Source of the DNA: Acanthosepion esculentum
Lineage: Eukaryota > Mollusca > Cephalopoda > Sepiida > Sepiidae
Assembly (NCBI GenBank): GCA_964036315.1
Contig: OZ038478.1
Span: 149,027,183 to 149,091,182, forward strand
Length of the DNA: 64,000 bases
Reading direction: 5' to 3'
Part shown: positions 47,095 to 57,394 of the stretch, one piece after another
How the letters are laid out: each line of letters starts with the position of its first letter
How positions within the stretch are numbered: position 1 is the stretch's first letter
Notes under the pieces: model-generated
The model's database searches: none
Seen by the model: only the letters and a program-made list of their open reading frames with translations
Told to the model about the DNA's origin: nothing
Position numbers and translations under genes: made by a program

Positions 47095-47460
47095 ACGTAG
47101 TTTATCGCCATACCCAGTTTGCGGATATAGTTTATCGCCGTACCTAGGATGCGAATGCAGTTTATCGCCGTAACCAGGACGGGGATGCAGTTTATCGCCG
47201 TACCCAGGTCGCGGATGTAGTTTATCGCCGTACCCAGGACGCGGATGCAGTTTATCGCCGTATCCAAGACGCGGATGTAGTTTATCGCTGTACCTAAGAC
47301 ACGGATGCAGTTTATCGTCATACCCATGGACTCGGATGGAGGTTATCGTCATACCCATGGATTCGGATGGAGTTTACCGTTATACCCATGGATGCGGATG
47401 TAATTTACCGTCATACCCATGGACTCGGATGTAGTTTATCGTCATACCCAGGACGTGGTA
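47095..47460 (+). repeat. TTTATCGCC minisatellite, 30- then 31-bp units
   Basis: Seven units of exactly 30 bp (47101-47310, consensus TTTATCGCCGTACCCAGGACGCGGATGCAG split as TTTATCGCCGTACCC and AGGACGCGGATGCAG) are followed by four units of 31 bp. The 31-bp units carry CCATGGA in place of CCAGGA and TCGTCAT in place of TCGCCGT, and a last partial unit ends the array. The repeat is GC-richer than its flanks. A 30-bp period keeps frames open on the minus strand (GYGDKLHPRP repeats), but the 31-bp units break it. Confidence 0.92.
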
Positions 47461-47461
47461 T

Positions 47462-47632
47462 AGTCTGGGAGTTCACTATTTGCCCATAGCTGGGACCCTA
47501 GTAGGTGCTACCACCCCGAGTCAGGGTGGACCTGGGAACACAGGAAATTAAGAGATGGTTCCACGCTCCTCAAAACCTCCTGATCAGAGGCATTGCTGTT
47601 GGATGCAGTTTAACGTCGTACCCAGGACGGTA
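47462..47632 (+). other. Unique segment ending with one more minisatellite unit
   Basis: A GC-richer segment (CATAGCTGGGACCCTAGTAGG..., CACCCCGAGTCAGGGTGGACC) followed by a single further unit TGCAGTTTAACGTCGTACCCAGGACGG at 47605-47631. Inverted pair ACCCCGAGTCAGGGT is a small hairpin. Probably part of the same composite repeat. Confidence 0.6.
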
Positions 47633-47635
47633 TTA

Positions 47636-47714
47636 TTAGGTTGGTGCAAAAATAATGTCGTTTTCTCACATGAAGTTGAAAGTCAAAAAACGACATTATT
47701 TTGCACCAACCTAA
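47636..47714. mobile_element. 79-bp hairpin mini-mariner, MADE1-like ends
   Basis: Flanked by TA (47634-47635 and 47715-47716). The ends are perfect inverted repeats TTAGGTTGGTGCAAAA, and the pairing continues to about 28 bases with one extra A on the left arm. The terminal sequence is that of human Hsmar1/MADE1 elements (80 bp, source of the miR-548 hairpins), known to me as TTAGGTTGGTGCAAAAGTAA. The interior differs (ATGTCGTTTT). It has no coding capacity. Confidence 0.85.
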
Positions 47715-47719
47715 TATTA

Positions 47720-48980
<1,261 letters not shown>

Positions 48981-48984
48981 TGAT

Positions 48985-49400
48985 CAACAAAGAAAAATCT
49001 TAGTTCAATATTGTCAAAAGATATTGTTATGGCTTACACAGAAAATTGGATGATATGTATATTGTCTCGTGTCTTTTGAGCTCTTTCATCTTTCAAAAGT
49101 TATTATGCAAGTGTTTGTGTTCATAGGTTTGTCTTTGTATCTATGTATTGCATTTACATTGGTACATAACAAGGCCACCTCTGCATATGGCAGTGTGTGA
49201 CCTATCAGTTTTATATTTTTCAAAGTCTGACGTCTTCCCATGACAGATTGTCATATGAGGAATATTTGTTCCCGCAGGAGTTGAAATTTAGTTAATAACA
49301 AAAGGAAAACTTACCATAGTAAAGGTTATGGACTCATAATAACGGTTTTAATCTCCGTTGTTTAACATGTCATTATTCATATTGTCAATTTACATGTATA
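48985..49400. other. No gene seen
   Basis: Unrecognised AT-rich sequence. Confidence 0.4.
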
Positions 49401-49402
49401 TA

Positions 49403-50365
49403 CACGGATTTTCGATAAAAGTGACTCACCTGATTTTTTTACTTAAAAAATTTTGCCTATTGTTTTTGGGGTCAAACTAATTTTTAATCTTACTAATATA
49501 AAGAACACTTCCCGACCACCTAGTAAAAAAGTTTATTCACCCTAAGATATTGTATTGATAATTATAATTTTGGATATAAATGAGATTTAGGGAAAGATTC
49601 TGTGTAAAAAGTGTGACTTACATGTTTCTTGCAACTAGTAATCAATAGAAATATAACCGAACAGCTTTGAATAAAGAATAATAGAGGTATCATTTATTTA
49701 TAATAGGTAATATAGTTCGAAAGATTTTATAATCTATGGGTCCTCCTTTAATTTGAATAACCTTTTCAATCCTTTGTGGCATTGACTTGTTTAGGTTCTG
49801 GCAAATCTCATCTCCAAGTATTGAATTCCATTCGGATATGAAATTCACAATCAAATCCTTTGCTCAACTGCTTTCTCGAGAGCCTGTACTTTATAATGCT
49901 CCATGAGTTTTCTATGGGGTTGAGCTCAGGAGATTGGGGCGGCCATGTCATAACATTCACCTGTTTCTCATCAAAGTATTCCTTCATCAATTTTGATTTG
50001 TGACAGGGAGCATTATCCTGCATAAAGATGAGCTTAGTGTGGTCGATTTGCACCATTTCAGCAGAAGGGAGCAGACTAGACTCTAAAATCTCCTTGTACT
50101 GCTCGCTCCGGAGGGTCTTTTCAATAGGTTTTAAGAAACCATTTCCATGAAAAGAAAAGCATCCTCAGAACATTATACTGAACGGATGCTTGACAGTACA
50201 TACTGCTACATTCAATGAGCATTCAAAGCTTCTACTTCTTCGGATTTTAGATCGCTTATCCTTTGAATTTAGCTCAACATTCGTTTCATCGGAGAAGAGA
50301 ACATTTAATAAAAAAAAAAATTAATAAAAAAAAATCATTTGAGTCACTTTTATCGAACAGCACTG
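49403..50365 (-). mobile_element. Tc1-type transposon with partial transposase
   Basis: A 963-bp element between TA dinucleotides (49401-49402, 50366-50367) with inverted ends containing TTCGATAAAAGTGACTCA. The minus-strand transposase shows FSDE (first catalytic Asp, about 50285). The open frame 49808-50056 reads KLIFMQDNAPCHKS (second Asp) and WPPQSPELNPIENSW (catalytic Glu). Thirty-four residues separate Asp and Glu, so it is a DD34E enzyme of the Tc1 group. The N-terminal helix-turn-helix domain is missing because the right end starts directly after the first Asp block. One stop (before GCFSFHGNG) also breaks the frame. It cannot encode active transposase. The 523-bp element at 15729 is its relative. 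Confidence 0.9.
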
Positions 50366-50369
50366 TACA

Positions 50370-50978
50370 TATGGAATATTTACACGCATATTATTACTTT
50401 AGTGTGTGCATAAATATTACACACAGACACACAGACACACAGACATACTGCTTGCTTGGCACTAGAAGTTATCAGCAGCAACCCGTGAGTATCTTTTGAT
50501 TTTCGTGAATCAATATCCGAATGCTATGCACAAATAATTCGCTACAGTCTTGATATTTCCTTACACGCAGCAAATATTCATGTAAAGAAATTTGACTTTC
50601 TTTCATTACTTGAAATTATTATGCAAATCTCCATAGTAAACAGAATTAATATATAAAAGTGAGTCCAAATATAAGACAGCGATCAATAGTTAAGGAAATA
50701 GGAATTGAAAAAGGGAGTTTTAAATTATCTTCTCATGATTCAAGCGTTTTTGATTGTCCAAGAAGAAGCTACCATCGAACAAAAAACAAAAAAGAACAAG
50801 AAAAAAATACCAGCGAATAGACCAAGAGATTTAGTAAAATTTGTAAATTTCTGCATGATATGCATAATTCGAAAATCTTAAAGAATTTAAGGCTAAATCC
50901 ATTGATATGCTGATACGTCAAAAAAAATATTAGCACTATGCTGTAAGTTTTGTAAAACATGGCTACATACATACACAC
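50370..50978. other. No gene seen
   Basis: A short CAGACACA repeat occurs near 50422-50445. Otherwise unrecognised. Confidence 0.4.
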
Positions 50979-50980
50979 AT

Positions 50981-51063
<83 letters not shown>

Positions 51064-51118
51064 TTACAGCTAAATATTAAATATATGTGTGTATATTATT
51101 TATTATATATACATAATC

Positions 51119-51175
<57 letters not shown>
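50979..51175. repeat. (CA)n(TA)n and (TA)n arrays
   Basis: A CA run to 51001, a TA run to 51057, about 70 bp of AT-rich spacer, then a TA run 51127-51175. Confidence 0.97.
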
Positions 51176-51176
<1 letters not shown>

Positions 51177-51362
51177 GTATTAGTAAACTGAATGCATACA
51201 CGGACAAACTGTTCAGCTATAGGGGAATAAGGGTTTTTTTAAAGTATGGTTAGTTTATTATTGTTGAAGCGATATCTAAAATTATTTCCAGATTCCCCAA
51301 TATATCCACTATTAGAACATATTGTGCAGAATAAATAGTATATTACGTTATGGCTATCAGAG

Positions 51363-51793
<431 letters not shown>

Positions 51794-51794
51794 G

Positions 51795-52600
51795 GTCTTT
51801 TTTCTTTGGTTTTTTCATAGTCGAATATTTGTTTTCCAATTCTACTCCTCTTAACTTTTATTTGTTAAACCCTCTTTTTCTATATAACTTTGCTCATATA
51901 AGTAACATTGTAATTGTAGGTTTGCAAACGTTTATTAATACATTTAGAATTGAATCTTTGTGGGTTTGGCTATGTATATGTCTATGTATATATCTATGTA
52001 TATGTCTATATCTTTATTAATGTATGTGTGTGATTGTTTTTATATGCTTTTCATTGTATGTATGTGTGTCTGATATTATATTCCATTGTTTTTGCCGTGT
52101 ATATATATTTCCTGTTTCGATTGTTCTTTTGCGCGTTTATATATCTAAATATATTTACGTGTTAGTATATTATAATTGTGTATGTAATGTTAATTGAGTA
52201 ACTTCTTCCCCTGCCCACATCATCTGGTTTCAGATCCACTCAAATATATCTATGTTGTTACGATGTATGAATCATCTTAGACTGGCGTTTGCTCTAACTG
52301 AAAATTTACTGTTTCGATTAAAACATAAAATGAATAATAAAACATATGTAATTTTCCGAAGTTTCTTCTTTAAATGAATTTATAATATTTTTAATTTATA
52401 ATATTTTTAATTTAATACAGTTTAAATATAATATGTAAAATTGGTAATGTTTGTTTTAATTATATAGTAAAATTTAAAATTAATCAGTTAAAATAATTTC
52501 TATTTTAGTCTAACATAAAGTCAATTCTAATTATAAGCAAGGTTCGTTGTCAAGTTTGTTTTTTTAAAATTCTCATATACTTGTATTTTGATTTGTCATT
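51795..52600 (+). other. T-rich, probably Penelope 3' non-coding sequence
   Basis: T-rich sequence with ATGT(A/C)TATG simple repeats (51970-52015). It lies between the Penelope ORF piece and a terminal repeat with the ribozyme-like fold, the position of a 3' untranslated part. This assignment is inference. Confidence 0.35.
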
Positions 52601-52639
52601 GTAGCTTGAGTAACAACCTTTCCCCTATTGAGAGGTGTT

Positions 52640-52865
52640 TGGTTTATTTGAACCTTTTAAAATGCATTATTCTACATTCAACACCATCACTTGAGAAGAC
52701 ACGAGAAGTGTTGAAACAAAAATGGCAATTTTTGTAGTAATGTTATAACATGTTCATGTTATAATTTTTGAATAAATAATATTTGCACTACTCTGTAATG
52801 AACAATCTTGTAAGAATAGTGTCTTTCGTTATTGGAATTTCATTGCGTCTACACCAAACCTATAC
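52640..52865 (+). repeat. Penelope terminal repeat, copy A
   Basis: Matches 53884-54102 in direct orientation: TTATTCTACATTCAACA(C/T)CATCAC at the start, TGTTATAA...GAATAAATAAT in the middle, then CTACTCTGTA(A/T)TGA(A/G)CA(A/C)TC and TTATTGGAATTT. Such repeats (pseudo-LTRs) border Penelope-like elements and carry hammerhead ribozymes. Confidence 0.75.
52685..52742 (+). ncRNA. Hammerhead-ribozyme-like fold, copy A
   Basis: Type I order is present. Stem I is CATCAC with GTAATG (one mismatch). The core strand is TTGAGAA (consensus CUGANGA). Stem II is GACAC-GAGAA-GTGTT. GAA follows, then stem III ACAAAAAT-GGCA-ATTTTTGT (8 bp). The cleavage position is A after GU at 52736. Core positions 3 and 8 deviate from consensus (U for C, A for G), so this copy is probably inactive. 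The three stems, order and spacing fit. Confidence 0.6.
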
Positions 52866-52869
52866 TTAA

Positions 52870-52982
52870 TGTTATATATAATTTATATCATATTTCTTAT
52901 ATAATATATATAATATATACTATATAATATATAAATATATATTATGTAAGTTCATGAATATTGTATAAAAACATAGTATATA

Positions 52983-53039
<57 letters not shown>

Positions 53040-53260
53040 GCATATAGATTTTATATATATTATATAATATATAATATACGTATTATATATATATTATACA
53101 TATATATATTATATAAAATATATAATTTTATTATAATATTATAATTATAATATATTATACATATATATATATATTGTAATATATTTTATATATATCTATA
53201 TATTTTACATTATACATATTATGTATATAATATATTATATATATCATGTATATTATATTA
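52870..53260. repeat. AT-only low-complexity stretch with (TA)n
   Basis: Almost nothing but A and T; (TA)n at 52982-53037. Confidence 0.95.
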
Positions 53261-53261
53261 T

Positions 53262-53549
53262 TGTTGAGTCTTGACTCATTGTTGAATCTCGCCTATTGCA
53301 TGGAATAATAATGCAACACAAAATGTACTTAGAACGAGAATGTATTATAACAAGAAAGTGTACACAATAAGTACATATAGTATTTCTGTATATTTCTGGG
53401 AAGACGTTCCTGGAGAATGTGTTGACTAGTCGCAGTCGATCAGAGTCTCTAGTTGGATCTCTTGATTCCTCCTCCCACTCTTCCAGTACCAACCACTATT
53501 TATATAGTTGGTAGTAACCTATGCAGATTAGGTGGATCCTACCACAACA
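53262..53549 (-). mobile_element. 3' LTR of an LTR retrotransposon, family 3
   Basis: On the minus strand it runs TGTTGTGGTAGG...to...GACTCAACA, with TG...CA ends. CTATATAAATAG (about 53497-53508) is a TATA-like element. A polypurine tract GGGAGGGGGG (plus strand CCCCCCTCCC, 53550-53559) lies immediately upstream, the standard primer site before a 3' LTR. Unrelated to LTR families 1 and 2 in this window. Confidence 0.8.
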
Positions 53550-53790
53550 CCCCCCTCCCAAGCCTTGGAATCCTTTTGGATTTCAAACTGGCTTCTATAT
53601 GGGATGATGATTATGGTTATTTCTTTGTAGATCCCCTTTGCATAGTTCATATGTATATCTGTTTTTTTTTTTCAATATCTTTTTCGTTTTGGATTCACGT
53701 CCAATGGGTCCGTGAACTTTCGTTTCCTACCGGATCTTCTCGGTTCAGAAGCACTCTGCGGAGGTTCTACTTGAAAGGTATCATACATTA
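53550..53790 (-). mobile_element. LTR retrotransposon, end of internal region
   Basis: On the minus strand, upstream of the polypurine tract, the frame reads EPPQSASEPRRSGRKRKFTDPLDVNPKRKRY then stop. A basic RRSxRxRKxPxxL string is common at the C terminus of retrotransposon Pol proteins. The rest of Pol is absent. The plus-strand open frame 53453-53890 is a shadow of this and the LTR. Confidence 0.55.
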
Positions 53791-53883
53791 CATCAATTCT
53801 ATATATCATTATATATATATGTATAATGTAAAATATATAGATAGACTGTTAATATATAGAAAGACTGTTAATGAATTTGGAAC

Positions 53884-54102
53884 TTTTTAAAAACCATTTA
53901 TTCTACATTCAACATCATCACATGATAAGACACTGGAAGTGTCGAAACGAAATGGCTATTTTTGTAGTGATTTTATAACATATTTATGTTATAATATTTA
54001 AATAAATGATTATATCTGCTCTACTCTGTATTGAGCACTCTTTAAAGAATAATAATTGTTGGTTATTGGAATTTACTCCGTATATACCAATCCCACACTT
54101 GG
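53884..54102 (+). repeat. Penelope terminal repeat, copy B
   Basis: Direct repeat of 52640-52865, running from TTTTTAAAAACCATTTATTCTAC to CCAATCCCACACTTGG, followed at once by (TA)n (54102-54127). Confidence 0.78.
53916..53971 (+). ncRNA. Hammerhead-ribozyme-like fold, copy B
   Basis: Stem I is ATCAC with GTGAT (5 bp, all Watson-Crick). The core strand is ATGATAA. Stem II is GACACT-GGA-AGTGTC (6 bp perfect). GAA follows, then stem III ACGAAA...TTTTGT with one G-U pair. The cleavage position is A after GU at 53966. Compared with copy A, stem I and stem II differ by changes that keep or improve pairing, which supports a real RNA fold. Core positions 3 and 8 deviate (A and A). Confidence 0.62.
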
Positions 54103-54239
54103 ATATATATATATATATATATATATAGGGCATATATTTAGGACATCGGGTTATACCGGAATTACGGGCGCATGGTAATGAGGAGTTCCACAAATTTTAA
54201 AATAGATACAATTTGAAAGATATATAGTGAAATCAGAAA

Positions 54240-55112
54240 ACTAAATTTCAAAACCTACAGTCAGTACAAAATTGAAAAGGGTAAAGTTTCTTGACCCAAA
54301 TCCGGACTTAATGAACATCGTATACGAATGTTACAGTAAACCTAACGCTAACCCATTGTATTTACACCCTAGCTCAAACCACCTTCTATCTTCTATTAAG
54401 CATATACCCTTATCAATAGGGAAAAGAATTATCATGAACTCTTCAAATGAAGATATCTTGCAACATCACAGTAATGTTTACAACCGAGCTCTAAAATATT
54501 GTGGATACAAAAGCGCTAATACAAATTATTAGAAACAATAGGTCTAATCAGAAAAACCCAGGCAAAGAAAAATAATTTGGTATACCCCTACATACAAGCA
54601 AATGGTTAGTATTAAGCCTGGACAAAAATTCCTTACTTTAATTGAACACTTTCCTACTGATTGCAGCCTTAGCAAGATCTTTAATAAAAAACACCTTAAA
54701 ATTAAGCTGCACTGAAAATCTAGATAGAATCATAGAAAAACATAATAATAAATTCCTGCAAAAAACATGCATGCCAAAATATTAGTATTATAAACCCTAA
54801 ACTAAAAATAGACAAAAATAATGAAAAATTATGTGCTTGTATAAACCCGGAAGACTGCCTGTTGGAGATAAATGCCGCATAGAATCTGTGGTGTACCAAT
54901 GCACAATCTCATCCATTGAAAGTCCTAACATTGAAATGATATATATAGGATCCACGAAGAATGATTTTAAAATTAGGTGGAGACAACAGAAATGTAAAGC
55001 ACCAAAAGTAAAATGGAAAATAATAAATAGTACAAGAACTTGTAAAACCTGGGATGACCCATGCACTTTATGCCTACATGATAAACTAAACATTATTAAG
55101 TTTTTCTAAAAA
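54240..55112 (+). mobile_element. Penelope-like element, RT end and GIY-YIG endonuclease
   Basis: The first open frame (54272-54532) reads NPLYLHPSSNHLLSSIKHIP, then GKRIIMNSSNEDILQHHSNVYNRALKYCGYK, the region after the palm in Penelope RTs. After stops, RKIIWYTPTYKQMVSIKPGQKFLTLIEHFP and SKIFNKKHLKIKLHCTENL continue the linker. The last frame (54831-55109) reads CLYKPGRLPVGDKCRIESVVYQCTI and MIYIGSTKNDFKIRWRQQK. That is the start of a GIY-YIG nuclease with the Cys-rich approach and YIG intact. The RT palm is not included. The frames are separated by stops, so it is not functional. A terminal repeat with a ribozyme-like fold precedes it. Confidence 0.85.
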
Positions 55113-55114
55113 AC

Positions 55115-55882
55115 GAAAATTTATTAGACCATACACATGAGTTAATGGTTTTTGCAGACATCAGTATTCATAGTATTCACCTGAAATAATTAGCGTAATT
55201 TTTTTTAAATTTCATAGTTTATAAACAATTTCAATTTCAAGCAAAAGGCTTAAAAGCTCAACCCAATCATAAGATAAAAAAAACCCTTTATGAAGTCGTC
55301 AAAAAACAAATTGTAGTTCAATACGACGTATTTATATAGAAACAAACTTTTTAGAAAAAAACTTATAGTATACAAATAGGAATTTAACGGGGTAACAATA
55401 ATGCAAATAAATCTCTGACGTTGAAACAGACCAGACGACATGCTTCAAACTGAAGTCATCATACGCTTGAAAATTGACACCCCGACAATACCTTAACTTA
55501 ACCTCTTTCCGAAGTAACTAATATATTGACAGAATATGTTCACCCTTTCGCAACTTATTAGAATAATTGGTTTCGACGTTTTCATGTAATTAATTACGAA
55601 TGAGTATGTTTAAAAACCTCCGTATATTTCAAGATTAGCTTGAGGATGAAATAAAGCTGGGTTCTTAGCTTCTATTTTTGAAACATGAGAACTCTTATGT
55701 AGCGATAGAATCATATTTAAAAAAAAATAATAATTTCAGCATTACTCATGGATTGAGAACAGTTTTTTAAAATAAATACAAAAAAATTAAAAATCTTTGT
55801 ATTAATAAGCTAACGGTTTTGTTCCTATTTATCTATATATTTGCAAACACACACGCACACATACACATACACACACACACGA

Positions 55883-55918
<36 letters not shown>

Positions 55919-56026
55919 GTATACATATTGGGGAGAAACGAATATTCGTACACCAATTAATTTTTTTATTTATTGTGTTTCTAACTAATGAATATGCATA
56001 TATATTTCACATGGCTAATTATACAC

Positions 56027-56028
<2 letters not shown>
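55115..56028. other. AT-rich, no gene seen; (CA)n(TA)n at 55849-55918
   Basis: The first 150 bases may be the rest of the Penelope element. A CA run with GA interruption and a TA run sits at 55849-55918. Confidence 0.4.

Positions 56029-56029
<1 letters not shown>

Positions 56030-56101
<72 letters not shown>
56030..56101. repeat. (TA)n microsatellite
   Basis: About 36 TA units ending at the palindrome. Confidence 0.98.
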
Positions 56102-56103
<2 letters not shown>

Positions 56104-56307
56104 TGAACATAGGAGTCAACACTTAGAGGCGAGAGTCTGTTTCATGCTAGATGCAACCATCAGGCCCGATGATTGCATCTAGCATGAAACAGACTGTCGC
56201 CTCTAAGTGTTGACTTCTATGTTCACTTTTATATTTACATACGCTCAATCTCCGATATTGAGCACTTTATCCCATAAATATAGCAAACTTTAATACTATA
56301 TTTCTTC

Positions 56308-56311
<4 letters not shown>
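56102..56311. mobile_element. Foldback element, family F, copy C, 126-bp palindrome
   Basis: 56102-56227 is a palindrome: two 63-base arms with only four mismatches and no loop (AGTGAACATAG...CTATGTTCACT). Each arm carries AGTCAACACTTAGAGGCGA and CATGCTAGATGCAA. A flank of about 84 bp (TATATTTACATACGCTC..., GAGCACTTTATCCCATAAAT) follows and is the inverse of the flank of copy B. (TA)n borders both outer ends. No open frame of note. Confidence 0.92.

Positions 56312-56366
<55 letters not shown>
56312..56366. repeat. (TA)n microsatellite, interrupted
   Basis: Two TA runs separated by TG, next to the foldback flank. Confidence 0.97.
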
Positions 56367-56369
<3 letters not shown>

Positions 56370-56370
<1 letters not shown>

Positions 56371-57078
56371 TATATCTGATATTATATATAGGTCAGATAT
56401 ATATTGTGTCTTTAACCGAAGAATCTGACTTAGGAGATATCAGGGGTTTCTTTGAACCTTTAAAGGCCTTGTATGATAGTATGTATCATAATGTCGGTGT
56501 CGAGAATGCGGAGAATGCAGGCATTTACAAGAAAACATTTTGTCATTCAAAACTATAAATACTAAGGAAATAACGAGTTTGAATATGGTATATTCGACAA
56601 TAATTCGTTAAAGTTTACCAGGTGAGTCTATTATTAAATGATGATATTGGTATAGAATTGTGCAGGCTTCATAATTTCATATTTTTTGTACTTAATATTT
56701 GTAATGATATTCGAAGCATCATTATAGCTATTGTTGTTAAGTCCTTCCTTATTCTAATTGACAATTTGGCAAGCTATACGAATTTTGTTTTAAACAATGT
56801 CTCATCATGATAATAAACATTTCCTTTGCTAATGATGAGCGTATATATCGCTAACCTTTTGAAATCCCAAGTTACATTTTATTTATTTTCCATAATCAAA
56901 TTATTTGATGAAGTCGCTAGGTAGAAGATAAATTGAAAATCATTCATCGTTTCTAAGAGGATTATTTGAATTATCTCCAACAACTGATGCTACGAAGAAA
57001 AGAGAAAAACTGAAATAAATGCAGATCTCATAACATCACGGTGTCTTCTCATATCTGCTTTATTTCTTCCTATTTCAG
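56370..57078. other. No repeat recognised; upstream of a candidate exon
   Basis: Mostly unrecognised AT-rich sequence. It ends with the pyrimidine-rich TTTATTTCTTCCTATTTCAG of the candidate splice acceptor. Confidence 0.4.
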
Positions 57079-57147
57079 AGAACATTACATTTGAAATGAA
57101 GCTGCTGTTATTGTTGTTTGTGCGTGCATTTCGCTTTCTGCTCAAAG
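57079..57147 (+). CDS. Candidate signal-peptide exon, host gene (weak)
   Basis: A pyrimidine tract with CAG (57061-57078) precedes AGAACATTACATTTGAA, then an ATG at 57096. The codons read MKLLLLLFVRAFRFLLK, a short basic start and a Leu-rich hydrophobic core as in a secretory signal or membrane anchor. Then AAAG is followed by GTGAGG, a good splice donor, leaving a phase-1 end. No partner exon is visible in the window. Without splicing the frame goes on for about 33 more codons through CA-rich sequence to a stop. No repeat copy of it is seen here. It could equally be chance in low-complexity DNA. Confidence 0.25.
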
Positions 57148-57394
57148 GTGAGGAATACACACACACTCATAATCACACACTCATATATAAGACTCTTGTA
57201 AAGATATATCATGAGAGAAAAGTCATTTATTGCAGGGACCAATAGAATGAGTTATCTTTAACATTTGGATCGTGTACATGAGTTCCACTTTCGATCTGTA
57301 GCAACTCTAAAGACCAATAGACATACAATGAATTAAGAATCGCGGAGATTGCAACTGTTCATTAAGACTGGAGTAAATTAGAACCAATATTCTT

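Noticed and set aside
47065..47358. Open frame with GYGDKLHPRP decapeptide repeats on the minus strand
   Set aside because: It arises from a 30-bp minisatellite; two frames are open at once, and the following 31-bp units break the frame. No start or promoter context.
47101..47460. CRISPR-like regular repeats
   Set aside because: Units are directly adjacent without unique spacers, in eukaryotic-type repeat DNA. This is a minisatellite.
54797..55093. 98-codon minus-strand open frame
   Set aside because: Antisense shadow of the Penelope GIY-YIG frame.
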